Positions 16,196 to 26,952 are shown, counted from the stretch's first letter. The stretch: DNA of 64,000 nucleotides from Ralstonia sp. RRA (GCF_037023145.1 NZ_CP146091.1:372001-436000); one strand, 5' to 3'. A program made the numbers and translations. Notes: generated by a model from the sequence alone, not told the origin.

Positions 16196-16699
16196 ATGTC
16201 TCGAATTACCGATGTGCTGGTCAGCATTGATACGGAAGCCATTCTCAAGCAGTACGGCAAGAACAACAGCCAGGGCAATCCGCCCAACATCGACGCCCGT
16301 TACGTCTACATGACGGTCACGCAAGGCCAGGCCATCAGCGGCCAGGCGGGCGGCGAGCTGAACATCGCGGCGGCCGTTGGTGACGTGATCCGCTGGCGCG
16401 AGACGTCGCTGTCGCTGAGCTTCGAGCAGAGCTGCATCTTCTACAAGTTCGTCGGCAATCAGGGCGGCGACCTGATCTCGCCGCCGGCACTGCGCGAGGC
16501 TGAAGTGGTGGTGCCTGTGCCGAACCCGGGGGATCCGAGCAAGTACAAGACGCAGAAGGTGTCGAACTTCTACTGGACCTGCGACACGCTCAAGGTGGGC
16601 CACGTGACGTACCACTTCCAGTTCATGATCGTGGACCGCAGCGGCGCACTGTGCGGCTGCTATCAGTGGGATCCGTTCATCACCATCCGCAACGCCTAA
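16196..16699 (+). CDS. AidA/PixA family (inclusion body) protein
   Basis: 167 residues from ATG 16196 with AGGAGA upstream. It matches the AidA/PixA family: ITDVLVSIDTEAIL at the N-terminus, DVIRWRETSLS in the middle, and a C-terminal GCYQWDPFITI block. PixA forms crystalline inclusions in Xenorhabdus, and AidA is a quorum-sensing-controlled protein of Burkholderia and Ralstonia linked to host interaction; the biochemical role is unknown. No signal peptide. A shorter paralogue follows 112 bp downstream. Confidence 0.88.
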   Translation: MSRITDVLVSIDTEAILKQYGKNNSQGNPPNIDARYVYMTVTQGQAISGQAGGELNIAAAVGDVIRWRETSLSLSFEQSCIFYKFVGNQGGDLISPPALREAEVVVPVPNPGDPSKYKTQKVSNFYWTCDTLKVGHVTYHFQFMIVDRSGALCGCYQWDPFITIRNA

Positions 16700-16811
16700 G
16701 CATGGACTGTGCGCCGCATCTCGTGTCGAGTCCTGCGGCGCCGTTCCGTTCATGCGAGACGCAGCCCGCCAGTGCGGCGGCTGCGCTCGCGCCTTTGTGC
16801 CAGGAGCGACG

Positions 16812-17354
16812 ATGTCTGTCTCGGAACCGTCTTCCCACCATGACGCATCTGCCCCCGTGGTGGATGTGCTGCTCGTGTTCGACACGTCCATGCTGCTCGC
16901 CCGCCATCCCGACGCGAGCTTGCGTGCAGAGGCGCCAACGCTGACCGACGCTGACGGCTGCTACCTGCTCGCGCCCGCTGTGGATGAACTGACCGCCCGC
17001 AATGACGGCCGCCTGCGGATCATTGCGCCCGTGGGGGCGCACGTGCGTCTGCGCTCGTCCACGCTGGCCATGCGCGCAGAACATCTTGCCGTGGTCTCGG
17101 GTTTTCATCCGGCGGATGAAGATGTGCTGTCGGATGCCAGATTGGTCATCAAAGACGATGTGGAGCTGACGGTGCCGCCTTCCAGCGAGACCGGCGCGTT
17201 CGTGCGCCGCCCCGCGATCGACTACTACTGGCAGAGCCGCGTGCGTGCGCATGGCACGGTAGACGCCCAGCTTGATGCCATCCTGACCGACCGTGCCGGC
17301 GAAACCATCGGTTGCTTCCGCTGGAGCATCGTCGTCGACGTCACCGCGCCCTGA
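16812..17354 (+). CDS. AidA/PixA family protein, divergent paralogue
   Basis: 180 residues from ATG 16812 with AGGAG five bases upstream. It shares the family pattern with the preceding protein: VVDVLLVFDTSMLL, a central hydrophobic strand region, DYYWQSRVRA, and a C-terminal GCFRWSIVV strand equivalent to the paralogue's GCYQWDPFI. It is much more diverged than a recent duplicate, so the pair is old. Likely co-transcribed with the first copy and under the same control. Function unknown. Confidence 0.8.
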   Translation: MSVSEPSSHHDASAPVVDVLLVFDTSMLLARHPDASLRAEAPTLTDADGCYLLAPAVDELTARNDGRLRIIAPVGAHVRLRSSTLAMRAEHLAVVSGFHPADEDVLSDARLVIKDDVELTVPPSSETGAFVRRPAIDYYWQSRVRAHGTVDAQLDAILTDRAGETIGCFRWSIVVDVTAP

Positions 17355-17444
17355 GCCGGCGAGTGCTGGCCGCCGCGCCTTGTGTGCCGGGCGTTGCAGT
17401 CGGTACACTGCCCCGCGATCCATCACGGGGGAGGGCAGGGCATC

Positions 17445-18380
17445 ATGGGCACCAAGGCGTTCTTTTCCCGGTTGCCGCGCACGGGCGGGCGCCGGGGCCG
17501 CAAAGTCTGGTCCGGCACCCAGCAGGTCATCGCTTATGGCATGCCGTCGCTGGGCTGGCGCGATATCTATCACCATGCGCTGGAGGTCAACTGGTCGACC
17601 TTCTTCGGCATCCTGGCGGGGCTCTTCCTGACCCTCAACGCCGTGTTTGCGGGGTTGTATTCGCTGGGCGACGCGGCCATCGCCAATCAATCGCCAGCAG
17701 GCTTTGCGGGGGCGTTCTTCTTCAGTGTCGAAACGCTCGCCACCGTGGGCTATGGCGACATGCACCCGCAGACGCTGTACGCACACGTCATCGCCACGCT
17801 GGAGATCTTCATCGGCATGTCGGGCATCGCCATGGCAACGGGGCTGGTGTTTGCACGGTTCTCGCGCCCGCGCGCCAAGATCATGTTTGCGCAGAACGCC
17901 GTCGTGCGGCCGCTCAACGGCAAGATGACGCTGATGGTGCGGGCGGCCAATGCGCGCCAGAACGTCATCGCCGAGGCCACCGCCAAGCTGCGTCTGCTGC
18001 AGGATGAGCGCTCGCCCGAGGGCTACTCGATCTACCGCATCCGCGATCTGCATCTGGAGCGCAGCGAGCATCCGATCTTCCTGCTCGGCTGGGTCATGAT
18101 GCACGTGATCGACGAGACGAGCCCGCTGTACAACGCCACCCCCGAGTCCCTCGCTGCCGGCGATGCACTGCTGATGCTCACCATCTCGGGCTCGGACGAA
18201 ACCGCCGCGCAAACCTTGCAGGCCCGCAACGCCTGGCGACACGACGAGATCCGCTGGGGCTACCGCTACGTCGACCTGATGCGTGATGACGAGAACGGTG
18301 TCACGCATGTGAACTACGACAACTTCCACAAGATCGTGCCGGTGGATGTGCCAGCCGAGGAGCCGGCCCAGGCACAATGA
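17445..18380 (+). CDS. Inward-rectifier-type potassium channel (KirBac)
   Basis: 311 residues from ATG 17445. Two membrane segments (about 51-73 and 115-136) flank a pore helix and the K+ selectivity filter TVGYGD at 100-105. The cytoplasmic C-terminal half has the immunoglobulin-like Kir domain with the family strings ARFSRPRAKIMFAQNAV and a GWVMMHVID block. It forms a tetrameric inner-membrane channel. A nearly full-length match to KirBac proteins. Its stop overlaps the ATG of an 18-codon frame leading into the next gene. Confidence 0.93.
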   Translation: MGTKAFFSRLPRTGGRRGRKVWSGTQQVIAYGMPSLGWRDIYHHALEVNWSTFFGILAGLFLTLNAVFAGLYSLGDAAIANQSPAGFAGAFFFSVETLATVGYGDMHPQTLYAHVIATLEIFIGMSGIAMATGLVFARFSRPRAKIMFAQNAVVRPLNGKMTLMVRAANARQNVIAEATAKLRLLQDERSPEGYSIYRIRDLHLERSEHPIFLLGWVMMHVIDETSPLYNATPESLAAGDALLMLTISGSDETAAQTLQARNAWRHDEIRWGYRYVDLMRDDENGVTHVNYDNFHKIVPVDVPAEEPAQAQ

Positions 18381-18423
18381 GCGGCTTGTCCGAATCACCT
18401 CAACGCGCCAACGCACAACCCCT

Positions 18424-19671
18424 GTGGCTCTGAACCTCGTCTGGCTGGCTTTCTTCCTCGTTGCCTTCGTCACGGCCTGCGTACAGGTCGTGCAGGGCGA
18501 TATGGACGTTTTCTCCCGCATGCTGACCGCCATGTTTGATGCCGCACGCACCGGCTTCGAGATCGCGCTCGGCCTGACCGGCATGATGGCGCTGTGGCTG
18601 GGCATCATGCGCGTGGGCGAACGTGCCGGGGTGGTCGACTTGTTTGCCCGGCTGGTGAACCCGCTGATGCGGCATCTGTTCCCCTCTGTACCCGCCGGCC
18701 ACCCGGCCAACGGCGCGATGATGATGAACGTGTCGGCCAACGTGCTGGGCCTGGACAACGCCGCCACGCCGCTCGGCCTGCAGGCCATGCGCGAGCTGCA
18801 GCAGGTCAACCCGCAGCCGCAGCGCGCCAGTGACGCCCAACTGATGTTCGTGGTGCTCAACACGGCGGGCGTGACGCTGGTGCCGACGTCCGTCATCGCC
18901 ATCCGACAGGCCATGGCGGTCAAGCAGGGGCTGGTCGGCTTCAACGCGGCAGACATCTTTTTGCCAACGCTTCTGTCCACCTTCATTGGCTTCTGCGCGG
19001 GCATCGCGGCGGTGGCGTGGTACCAGCGCATCAACCTGTTCAAGCCGACGCTGCTGGCGTATTTCGGCGGCTTTGTCGTGGCGATGGGGTTGATGTTTGC
19101 TTGGCTGCACCAGTTTCCGCCGCAGCAGATGGCGGCCTGGATCGGGCTGATCGGCGCCGGGTCCATCCTCGCCATCGTGGTGGCATTCCTGGCGTGCGGG
19201 GCAATTCGCCGCATCAACGTCTACGAGACCTTCGTGGATGGCGCCAAGGACGGCTTCCAGGTCGCCATCGGCATCGTGCCGTACCTGGTGGCGGTGTTGG
19301 TAGGCATCGCCGTGTTTCGCGCAGCCGGCTGCATGGATGTGCTGATGCAGGGGCTCTCGGCCGTGTTCTCGCATCTCGGCATCGACACGCGTTTTGTACC
19401 GGCGCTGCCCGTGGGGCTGATGAAGACGCTCTCCGGCGCCGGCGCGCGGGGCCTGATGGTGGACGTGATGACCACCTACGGCGTCGACTCCTTCCAGGGC
19501 AAGCTGGCCGCCATCATCCAGGGTTCCACCGAAACCACGTTCTACGTGCTGGCGGTGTACTTTGGCAGCGTCGGCATCAAGGACACGCGCTACGCGCTGG
19601 CCTGCGGGCTGTGGGCCGATCTGATCGGACTGATCGGCGCCGTGTTCATCGCCTATCTGTTCTTCGGCTGA
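18424..19671 (+). CDS. Nucleoside-recognition-domain membrane protein (SpmA/SpmB-like fusion)
   Basis: 415 residues from GTG 18424 (ALNLVWLAFF); there is no in-frame ATG nearby except inside the upstream channel gene. About 9-10 membrane segments. Two gate-like domains are seen: GLTGMMALWLGIMRVGERAG with NVSANVLGLDNAATPLGL in the first half, and KDGFQVAIGIVPYLVAVL with QGSTETTFYVLAVYFG in the second, corresponding to a SpmA-SpmB fusion. Transport substrate unknown. Translation may be coupled to a short overlapping frame (18377-18433). Confidence 0.85.
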   Translation: MALNLVWLAFFLVAFVTACVQVVQGDMDVFSRMLTAMFDAARTGFEIALGLTGMMALWLGIMRVGERAGVVDLFARLVNPLMRHLFPSVPAGHPANGAMMMNVSANVLGLDNAATPLGLQAMRELQQVNPQPQRASDAQLMFVVLNTAGVTLVPTSVIAIRQAMAVKQGLVGFNAADIFLPTLLSTFIGFCAGIAAVAWYQRINLFKPTLLAYFGGFVVAMGLMFAWLHQFPPQQMAAWIGLIGAGSILAIVVAFLACGAIRRINVYETFVDGAKDGFQVAIGIVPYLVAVLVGIAVFRAAGCMDVLMQGLSAVFSHLGIDTRFVPALPVGLMKTLSGAGARGLMVDVMTTYGVDSFQGKLAAIIQGSTETTFYVLAVYFGSVGIKDTRYALACGLWADLIGLIGAVFIAYLFFG

Positions 19672-19728
19672 CGCAGTAGGGCGGCCCCCAAGGGACCTCA
19701 CGGTAGCGCGCCCACTACAATCGACCAC

Positions 19729-20310
19729 ATGGAACAGTCGATCAATTGGCTTCTCACCACCCTGGCTCTGCCCAACGTAGGGCTGCCCGCCATCTTCATC
19801 GTCAGCTTCGTTTCAGCGACGCTGCTGCCGCTGGGCTCTGAGCCTGCGGTCTTCGCCTACATCAAGCTCAACCCTGACATGTTCTGGCCGGCCATCATCG
19901 TGGCCACCATCGGCAACACGCTGGGCGGTGTGGTGGACTGGTGGATGGGCTATGCGGCCAAGCTGGCCCTGGTGAAGTACCACCTCGCGCGTCGCCGCCG
20001 CCAGCACGATGCGGAGCACACCCAGCACGTGGCGCACCCGCAGCGCCACCGTGAGCCGCCGCTGGATAAAAAGTACTTCCGCTGGATGCGCCGCATCGGG
20101 CCCGTGTCGCTGCTGGTGTCGTGGTTGCCGGGCATTGGCGATCCGCTCTGCACGCTCGCCGGCTGGCTGCGCCTGTCGTTCTGGCCCAGCGTGATGTACA
20201 TGGCCATTGGCAAGTTCCTGCGCTACGTGGCCATGACCACCGCGCTCATGTACCTGCCCGACAGCTTCTGGCAGGGCATCTTCGGCTGGATCAAGGGCCT
20301 CCTGATGTGA
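19729..20310 (+). CDS. YqaA/DedA-family membrane protein
   Basis: 193 residues with the VTT/SNARE-associated domain of DedA-like proteins. The N-terminal part has the family string SFVSATLLPLGSEPAVFAY (about 26-44) and GNTLGGVVDWWMG; the C-terminal part has SWLPGIGDPLCTLAGWLRL (about 135-153). A charged His/Arg-rich insert lies at about 86-115. DedA relatives act in lipid transport and envelope homeostasis; the role of YqaA itself is not established. Starts 57 bp after the previous gene in the same direction. Confidence 0.88.
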   Translation: MEQSINWLLTTLALPNVGLPAIFIVSFVSATLLPLGSEPAVFAYIKLNPDMFWPAIIVATIGNTLGGVVDWWMGYAAKLALVKYHLARRRRQHDAEHTQHVAHPQRHREPPLDKKYFRWMRRIGPVSLLVSWLPGIGDPLCTLAGWLRLSFWPSVMYMAIGKFLRYVAMTTALMYLPDSFWQGIFGWIKGLLM

Positions 20311-20508
20311 CGTTTACATGACTTTTGGGTCACTCTCTCGGGTCAATGTTTTCGCAAGCCATTGAAAACGCGGCGCTTTTCGCGCCCATGCTCCTGGCAG
20401 GGATACCGTTGCTGCAATGCATCAACGTTGAAGCTTGCAGTACAATCGCCCTTTAAAGACCGCGCGGCTTGAGCCCTCCTTGCCGCGCTCCCTCCCCAGC
20501 GGCACGCC

Positions 20509-23500
20509 ATGAATGCCCCACTTCTGATCGACGCCAAACTCGCGGCGCAGGACGCTGCGCCCCGGCTGCGCGAGATTCCCTACAACTACACCTCGTTCTC
20601 GGATCGGGAAATCGTCATCCGCCTGCTGGGCGAGTCTGCGTGGCAGATCCTGGACGGGCTGCGCGCTGAGCGCCGCACCGGCCGATCGGCACGCATGCTC
20701 TACGAAGTGCTGGGTGACATCTGGGTGGTGCGCCGCAACCCGTACCTGCAGGACGACCTGCTCGAGACGCCCAAGCGCCGGCAGATGCTGATCGACGCGC
20801 TCAATCACCGGTTGACGGAGATCGAGAAGCGCCGCGTGGCCGACCACGATTCGCACCACGACCCGGAAGGCGACGAGCGCGCCAGCAAGGTCGAGCAACT
20901 GGTCGTGCATGCCCGCCGCGCCGTCAAGGCGTTCCAGGAAGAATTTGCCCAGGTGTATGACCTGCGCCGCCGCGCCCAGAAGGTCCTTGGCCGCGTCACG
21001 GCCAAGGACAACATCAAGTTCGACGGCCTGTCGCGCGTCTCGCACGTGACGGACGCCACCGACTGGCGCGTCGAATATCCGTTCGTGGTGCTCACGCCCG
21101 ATACCGAGGAAGAAATCGCCGGCATCGTCAAAGGCTGCTTCGAGCTGGGTCTGACCATCATCCCGCGCGGGGGCGGCACCGGCTACACCGGCGGCGCCGT
21201 GCCGCTCACGCCGTTCTCGGCCGTCATCAATACCGAAAAGCTGGAACGTTTGGATGCGGTCGAGCAGACCGACCTGCCGGGCGTCGACCACCCCGTGGCG
21301 ACCATCTATTCGGGCGCAGGCGTGGTGACGCGCCGCGTTGCGGAAGCGGCGGAAAAGGCTGGTCTCGTCTTCGCCGTGGACCCGACCTCGATCGACGCTT
21401 CGTGCATTGGCGGCAACGTCGCCATGAACGCGGGCGGCAAGAAGGCCGTGCTGTGGGGCACCGCGCTGGACAACCTCGCCTGGTGGCGCATGGTCGATCC
21501 GGACGGCAACTGGCTCGAAGTCACGCGCCTCGATCACAACCTCGGCAAGATCCACGATGCGCCGGTCGCCACGTTCGAACTGAAGTGGTTCGACGGCAAT
21601 GCGCCGATGGGCAGCAAGCTGCTGCGCACGGAAACGCTCGCCATCGAAGGCCGCAAGTTCCGCAAGGAAGGCCTGGGCAAGGACGTGACGGACAAGTTCC
21701 TGTCGGGCCTGCCCGGTGTGCAGAAGGAAGGCTGCGACGGCATCATCACCAGCGCGCGCTGGATTCTGCACCGCATGCCCAAGTCGATCCGCACTGTGTG
21801 CCTGGAGTTCTTCGGCCAGGCGCGAGACTCGGTGCCGAGCATCGTCGAGATCAAGGACTACCTCGACGCCGAGACCAAGAAGGGCGGTGCCATCCTGGCT
21901 GGCCTGGAGCACCTGGACGAGCGCTACCTGCGCGCGGTCGGCTACGCCACCAAGAGCAAGCGCAATGCGTTTCCGAAGATGGTGCTGATCGGTGACATCG
22001 TCGGCGATGACGATGACGCCGTGGCGCGCGCCACCTCGGAAGTGATCCGCCTGGCCAACGGCAAGAGCGGTGAAGGCTTCGTGGCCGTGAGCCCCGAGGC
22101 GCGCAAGAAATTCTGGCTGGATCGCTCGCGTACGGCAGCGATTTCCAAGCACACCAACGCCTTCAAGATCAACGAAGACGTGGTGATCCCGCTCAACCGC
22201 ATGGGCGAGTACACCGACGGCATCGAGCGCATCAACATCGAGCTGTCGATCAAGAACAAGCTCAAGCTGGCTGACGCGTTGCAAGACTTCTTCGCGCGCA
22301 ACGACCTGCCGCTGGGCCGCACCGACGACGCCAACGAGATCCCCAGCGCCGAGCTGCTCGAAGACCGCGTACAGCAGGCGCAGCAGCTGGTGCGCAGCAC
22401 GCGCGCCCGCTGGCAGTATCTGCTGGACCACCTCGACACGCCGGTGAATACGGCACGCGCCAGCCTGATCGGCCTGGGTCTGGGCTACCTCGCGCAGACC
22501 ATCGACGATCGTCTGGTGAACCAGCCGGACGCCAACCTGTTCCACCTGTTGCAGGACCGCACGATCCGCGTGTCGTGGAAGGCGGAGATTCGCGCCGAGC
22601 TGCGCAAGATCTTCAACGGCGGCGAGTTCAAGCCGATCCTCGACGAGGCGCAGGCGATCCACAAGAAGGTGCTGCGCGGCCGCGTTTTCGTGGCGCTGCA
22701 CATGCACGCCGGCGACGGCAACGTGCACACCAACCTGCCGGTCAACTCGGACGACTACGACATGCTGCAGGACGCCCATAAGGCGGTGGCCCGCATCATG
22801 ACGCTGGCGCGTTCGCTCGACGGCGTGATCTCGGGCGAGCACGGCATCGGCATCACCAAGCTGGAATTCCTGACCGACGACGAGATCGCCGACTTCGCTG
22901 CCTACAAGCGCCGCGTCGATCCGAACGGTCGCTTCAACAAGGGCAAGCTGCTGCGCGACATCAACGACCCGCAAGGGTTGGCTGCCGACCTGCGTAATGC
23001 CTACACGCCGTCGTTTGGCCTGATGGGGCACGAGTCGATCATCATGCAGCAGAGCGACATCGGCGCCATCTCGGAGTCGATCAAGGACTGCCTGCGTTGC
23101 GGCAAGTGCAAGCCGGTGTGTGCCACGCATGTGCCGCGTGCCAACTTGCTGTACAGCCCGCGCAACAAGATTCTCGCCACTTCGCTGCTGATCGAAGCCT
23201 TCCTATACGAAGAGCAGACGCGCCGCGGCGTATCGGTCAAGCACTGGGAAGAGTTTGCCGATGTGGGCGACCACTGCACGGTCTGCCACAAGTGCGTAAC
23301 GCCGTGCCCGGTCAAGATCGACTTTGGCGATGTGTCGATGAACATGCGCAACTTGCTGCGCAAGATGGGGCAGAAGAAGTTCAACCCCGGCACGGCCGCG
23401 TCGATGCTCTTCCTGAACGCTACCAACCCCGAGACCATCAACCTGACACGCAAGGTGATGATCGACTGGGGCTTCAAGGCGCAGCGCCTGGGTCACGACA

Positions 23501-24531
23501 TCCTGAAGAAGTTCGCCAAGAAGCAGACCGCGCATCCGCCTGCCACGGTGGGCAAGCCGCCGGTGCGCGAGCAGGTGATCCACTTCATCAACAAGAAGAT
23601 GCCGGGCAACCTGCCCAAGAAGACGGCGCGCGCGCTGCTGGACATCGAAGACAACGAGATCGTCCCGATCATCCGCAACCCGAAGGCGACCACGCCCGAC
23701 AGCGAAGCGGTGTTCTACTTCCCGGGCTGCGGCTCGGAGCGGCTGTTCTCGCAGGTGGGCCTGGCCACGCAGGCGATGCTGTGGCACGCCGGTGTGCAGA
23801 CCGTGCTGCCGCCGGGCTACCTGTGCTGCGGTTATCCCCAGCGTGGCTCGGGTCAGTACGACAAGGCCGAGAAGATCGTCACCGACAACCGCGTGCTGTT
23901 CCACCGCGTGGCCAACACGCTCAACTACCTCGACATCAAGACGGTGGTGGTGAGCTGCGGCACGTGCTACGACCAGCTTGCCGGCTATGAATTCGACAAG
24001 ATCTTCCCGGGCTGCCGCATCATCGACATCCACGAGTTCCTGCTGGAAAAGGGCGTGAAGATCGACGGCGTGCAGGGTACGCGCTACATGTACCACGACC
24101 CCTGCCACACCCCGATCAAGACCATGGACCCGACCAAGCTGGTCAACCAGCTCATGGGCGGCAACCTGGGCGCTGACGGCCAGACCCGCGCGATCGAGAA
24201 GAACGATCGCTGCTGCGGTGAATCGGGCACGCTGGCGGTCTCGCGTCCGGACATTTCCACGCAGGTCCGCTTCCGCAAGGAAGAGGAGATGAAGAAGGGC
24301 GCCGACAAGCTCCGCGCCGATGGCCAGAGCGGCCAGGCGTTTGACGGCGACGTGAAGATCCTCACGAGCTGCCCGGCCTGCCTGCAAGGCCTGTCGCGCT
24401 ACACCGAAGATGTCTCGGTGCAGGCCGACTACATCGTGGTCGAGATGGCGCGCCACGTGCTCGGCGAGACCTGGCTGGAAGACTATGTCGCCCACGCCAA
24501 CGCCGGCGGTATCGAGCGGGTGCTGGTGTGA
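20509..24531 (+). CDS. FAD-linked oxidoreductase with Fe-S and CCG domains (1340 aa)
   Basis: A very long fused flavoprotein of the D-2-hydroxyacid dehydrogenase type. An N-terminal DUF3683-like region (about 1-195) is followed by the FAD-binding loop [11 protein letters not shown] at 219-229 and the FAD-oxidase C-terminal domain (about 560-820, with [14 protein letters not shown]). Two Fe-S motifs follow: [11 protein letters not shown] (861-871) and [12 protein letters not shown] (923-934). The C-terminus has two CCG-type domains ([25 protein letters not shown]) as in GlpC/LutA/GlcF proteins. It probably oxidises D-lactate or a related 2-hydroxyacid and passes electrons to quinone. Substrate not deducible. 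The HIT gene follows at once. Confidence 0.9.
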   Translation: MNAPLLIDAKLAAQDAAPRLREIPYNYTSFSDREIVIRLLGESAWQILDGLRAERRTGRSARMLYEVLGDIWVVRRNPYLQDDLLETPKRRQMLIDALNHRLTEIEKRRVADHDSHHDPEGDERASKVEQLVVHARRAVKAFQEEFAQVYDLRRRAQKVLGRVTAKDNIKFDGLSRVSHVTDATDWRVEYPFVVLTPDTEEEIAGIVKGCFELGLTIIPRGGGTGYTGGAVPLTPFSAVINTEKLERLDAVEQTDLPGVDHPVATIYSGAGVVTRRVAEAAEKAGLVFAVDPTSIDASCIGGNVAMNAGGKKAVLWGTALDNLAWWRMVDPDGNWLEVTRLDHNLGKIHDAPVATFELKWFDGNAPMGSKLLRTETLAIEGRKFRKEGLGKDVTDKFLSGLPGVQKEGCDGIITSARWILHRMPKSIRTVCLEFFGQARDSVPSIVEIKDYLDAETKKGGAILAGLEHLDERYLRAVGYATKSKRNAFPKMVLIGDIVGDDDDAVARATSEVIRLANGKSGEGFVAVSPEARKKFWLDRSRTAAISKHTNAFKINEDVVIPLNRMGEYTDGIERINIELSIKNKLKLADALQDFFARNDLPLGRTDDANEIPSAELLEDRVQQAQQLVRSTRARWQYLLDHLDTPVNTARASLIGLGLGYLAQTIDDRLVNQPDANLFHLLQDRTIRVSWKAEIRAELRKIFNGGEFKPILDEAQAIHKKVLRGRVFVALHMHAGDGNVHTNLPVNSDDYDMLQDAHKAVARIMTLARSLDGVISGEHGIGITKLEFLTDDEIADFAAYKRRVDPNGRFNKGKLLRDINDPQGLAADLRNAYTPSFGLMGHESIIMQQSDIGAISESIKDCLRCGKCKPVCATHVPRANLLYSPRNKILATSLLIEAFLYEEQTRRGVSVKHWEEFADVGDHCTVCHKCVTPCPVKIDFGDVSMNMRNLLRKMGQKKFNPGTAASMLFLNATNPETINLTRKVMIDWGFKAQRLGHDILKKFAKKQTAHPPATVGKPPVREQVIHFINKKMPGNLPKKTARALLDIEDNEIVPIIRNPKATTPDSEAVFYFPGCGSERLFSQVGLATQAMLWHAGVQTVLPPGYLCCGYPQRGSGQYDKAEKIVTDNRVLFHRVANTLNYLDIKTVVVSCGTCYDQLAGYEFDKIFPGCRIIDIHEFLLEKGVKIDGVQGTRYMYHDPCHTPIKTMDPTKLVNQLMGGNLGADGQTRAIEKNDRCCGESGTLAVSRPDISTQVRFRKEEEMKKGADKLRADGQSGQAFDGDVKILTSCPACLQGLSRYTEDVSVQADYIVVEMARHVLGETWLEDYVAHANAGGIERVLV

Positions 24532-24533
24532 CA

Positions 24534-24980
24534 ATGGGCGCGACCGTCGATCGGGCGCCAGGCTGCGCGCTGTGCGAGACCGACGGCGGCGAGCCTGTCT
24601 GGCGCAATGCCCGGGCGCGTGTCGTGCTGGTTGAGCACGCGCGCTTCCCGGGATTCTGCCGCGTGATCTGGAACGACCACGTGGTCGAGCAGACTGATCT
24701 GTCGGACGCTGATCGCCACTGGCTGATGGAAGTCGTCACGCGCGTGGAGCGCGTGCTGCGCGCTGAGCTGGCGCCGGACAAGATCAACCTCGCCAGCTTC
24801 GGCAACTTTGTCCCGCATCTGCATTGGCATGTCATTCCGCGCTACCGCTGGGACACGCATTTCCCCGAAGCCGTCTGGGGACCGGCCCAGCGTGAGCCGG
24901 ATGCCGTGCGCATGGCTGAGGTGACGGCCAAACTGGCGGCGCTATCCTACGCACTGCAATCGGCGCTCGCCGACGTTTGA
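24534..24980 (+). CDS. HIT family protein
   Basis: 148 residues from ATG 24534; a GTG at 24528 would overlap the upstream stop codon. The histidine triad PHLHWHVIPRY (about 95-105) is complete. The family hydrolyses or transfers nucleotidyl groups (AMP-lysine, Ap4A and similar). It is short, cytoplasmic, and starts 2 bp after the oxidoreductase stop, so they are translationally linked, though no functional link is known. Substrate unknown. Confidence 0.92.
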   Translation: MGATVDRAPGCALCETDGGEPVWRNARARVVLVEHARFPGFCRVIWNDHVVEQTDLSDADRHWLMEVVTRVERVLRAELAPDKINLASFGNFVPHLHWHVIPRYRWDTHFPEAVWGPAQREPDAVRMAEVTAKLAALSYALQSALADV

Positions 24981-25083
24981 GTCATCGGCGCCAACCGCTT
25001 GTAACGCATCGGCACGCCCTGCGCGGAACCCCCGTGGCGCGTCGTCCGTCTCATTCTCTTTCTGACGCGTCACCGCCATCGCC

Positions 25084-26928
25084 ATGACGACACCGCGCAC
25101 TGCCGCCACGCCCGATTCCCACAAAGACTCCATTGCCGAGCTGAATGTTCATCACGGCCGGCTGAACCTGTCCGAGACGTGGCAGCTCATCAAGCCCTAC
25201 TGGTTCTCTGAGGACCGCTACAAGGCCTGGGGCCTGCTGGCGCTGGTCATCGCGCTGAGCCTGTTCACGGTCTACATGACCGTGCTGTACACCGAGTGGT
25301 ACAAGTTCTTCTACAACGCGCTCGAGCAGAAAAACCAGGCCGAGTTCTGGCATCAGTTGGGGCGCTTCTCATGGATTGCGGCCTGCATCATCATCGCCTC
25401 GGTGCTGCGGCAGTACTACACGATGCTGCTGCGCATCCGCTGGCGGACATGGATCACCGGCAGCTTTCTCGATGACTGGCTGGGCAAGCAGGCCTTCTAC
25501 CGCCTCGAACAGACACACACGGCGGACAACCCCGACCAGCGGATCTCTGATGACCTGCGCAACTTCACGGATGCGACCGTCAACCTCGGGTTCGGCTTCT
25601 TCAATTCAGCGGTCACGCTGGTGTCGTTCTTCGGCATCCTGTGGGCAGTGTCAGGGCCGCTCGCGTTCACGCTGAGCGGGCACGACTTCGTCATCCCCGG
25701 CTATATGGTGTGGTTTGCGCTGCTGTATTCGGTGCTGGGCTCGGTCATCATCCACTTCGTGGGCCGGCCGCTGATTGGCCTGTCGTTCCAGCAGGAGCGT
25801 TACGAGGCGTACTTCCGTTTCCTGCTCGTGCGCGTGCGCGAGAACAGTGAGAGCATCGCCCTGTACCGCGGCGAGCCCAGCGAAAAAGCCATCCTGCGCG
25901 GCCGCTTCGAGCGCATCCGCGCCAACTGGAACCAGTTGATGGACTACACGCGACGCCTGAATTTCGCGAGCTCCGGCTATGGGCAGTTCGCCATCATCTT
26001 TCCGTTCCTGGTTTCTGCGCCGCGCTACTTTGGCGGCACGCTTACGCTGGGCGGCATGATGCAGGTGGCGACCGCGTTCGGGCAGGTGCAGGGTGCGATG
26101 TCGTGGTTCGTCGACAACTACAGCACGCTGGTGAGCTGGAAGGCCTCCACCAACCGTCTGATCGAATTCCAGCGTGCCATGCGCGCCGCCGAGCGCGAAG
26201 AAGAACACCGCGCCGGCATCCAGGACATCGAAGTCGAGACCGCGGCCGTGCCTGCCATCGAGGCACGCGGTCTGGCGCTGAACCTGCCCAACCACCAGCC
26301 TGAAGACATGCTGGTCGAACCCTTCGATATGACGCTCGTGCGTGGTGAGCGCGTGCTCGTGAACGGACCGTCGGGTTGCGGCAAGAGCACGCTGGTACGC
26401 GCCGTAGCCGGCATCTGGCCGTACGGCAATGGCCAGATCAAGATTCCGGAAGATGCCAGCGTGCTGTTCCTCCCGCAGCGCAGTTACCTGCCGTCCGGCA
26501 CGCTCGCGGATGCGCTGTCGTACCCCAAGCTCGCCACCGAGTACACCGCCGAGCGCCTCTCGCAGGTGCTGATCGCCTGCCGCCTACCGGCACTGGTAGA
26601 TCTGCTTGATGAGGTCAGCAACTGGAGCCTGCGTCTGTCCCCCGGCGAGCAACAACGCCTGGCCTTTGCGCGCGCCTTGTTGCAGCGCCCCGACTACCTC
26701 TTCCTTGACGAGGCCACCAGCGCACTCGATGAAGATACCGAGGCGTTCATGTACAGCCTGATGCTCGAATCGATGCCGGATGTGACCATCGTCAGCGTGG
26801 CGCACCGCAGCACCGTGGCACGATTCCACCATCGCCGACTGCGCTACATCCCCGAGGGCGATCCGTTGACTGCGGTAAGCTATCGGGTGGTGGAAGAGCC
26901 TGCGCACATGGCGTTGGCGGCTTCCTGA
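25084..26928 (+). CDS. SbmA/BacA-related ABC exporter (YddA type)
   Basis: 614 residues with permease and ATPase in one chain. The N-terminal half has about six membrane segments and the SbmA/BacA-like strings TEWYKFFYNALEQKN and WRTWITGSFLDDWL. The ATPase has Walker A GPSGCGKST at 428-436, signature LSPGEQQR from 518, and Walker B YLFLDEATSALDE. The family includes peptide and vitamin B12 or very-long-chain fatty acid transporters; here the substrate is unknown. The DUF971 gene follows after 24 bp, consistent with one transcript through ubiE. Confidence 0.9.
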   Translation: MTTPRTAATPDSHKDSIAELNVHHGRLNLSETWQLIKPYWFSEDRYKAWGLLALVIALSLFTVYMTVLYTEWYKFFYNALEQKNQAEFWHQLGRFSWIAACIIIASVLRQYYTMLLRIRWRTWITGSFLDDWLGKQAFYRLEQTHTADNPDQRISDDLRNFTDATVNLGFGFFNSAVTLVSFFGILWAVSGPLAFTLSGHDFVIPGYMVWFALLYSVLGSVIIHFVGRPLIGLSFQQERYEAYFRFLLVRVRENSESIALYRGEPSEKAILRGRFERIRANWNQLMDYTRRLNFASSGYGQFAIIFPFLVSAPRYFGGTLTLGGMMQVATAFGQVQGAMSWFVDNYSTLVSWKASTNRLIEFQRAMRAAEREEEHRAGIQDIEVETAAVPAIEARGLALNLPNHQPEDMLVEPFDMTLVRGERVLVNGPSGCGKSTLVRAVAGIWPYGNGQIKIPEDASVLFLPQRSYLPSGTLADALSYPKLATEYTAERLSQVLIACRLPALVDLLDEVSNWSLRLSPGEQQRLAFARALLQRPDYLFLDEATSALDEDTEAFMYSLMLESMPDVTIVSVAHRSTVARFHHRRLRYIPEGDPLTAVSYRVVEEPAHMALAAS

Positions 26929-26952
26929 AACACAATCACAGAGACGTTTTTC

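Noticed and set aside
18346..18423. ATG 18346 as start of the nucleoside-recognition gene
   Set aside because: It is 35 bp inside the Kir channel gene, and the added residues are polar and unlike the membrane family; GTG 18424 fits better.
16680..19217. 845-residue open frame on the minus strand
   Set aside because: Antisense to the Kir channel and nucleoside-recognition genes; His/Arg-rich composition typical of a GC-rich antisense frame.
20422..23130. 902-residue open frame on the minus strand
   Set aside because: Antisense shadow of the FAD/Fe-S oxidoreductase; no recognisable domain.
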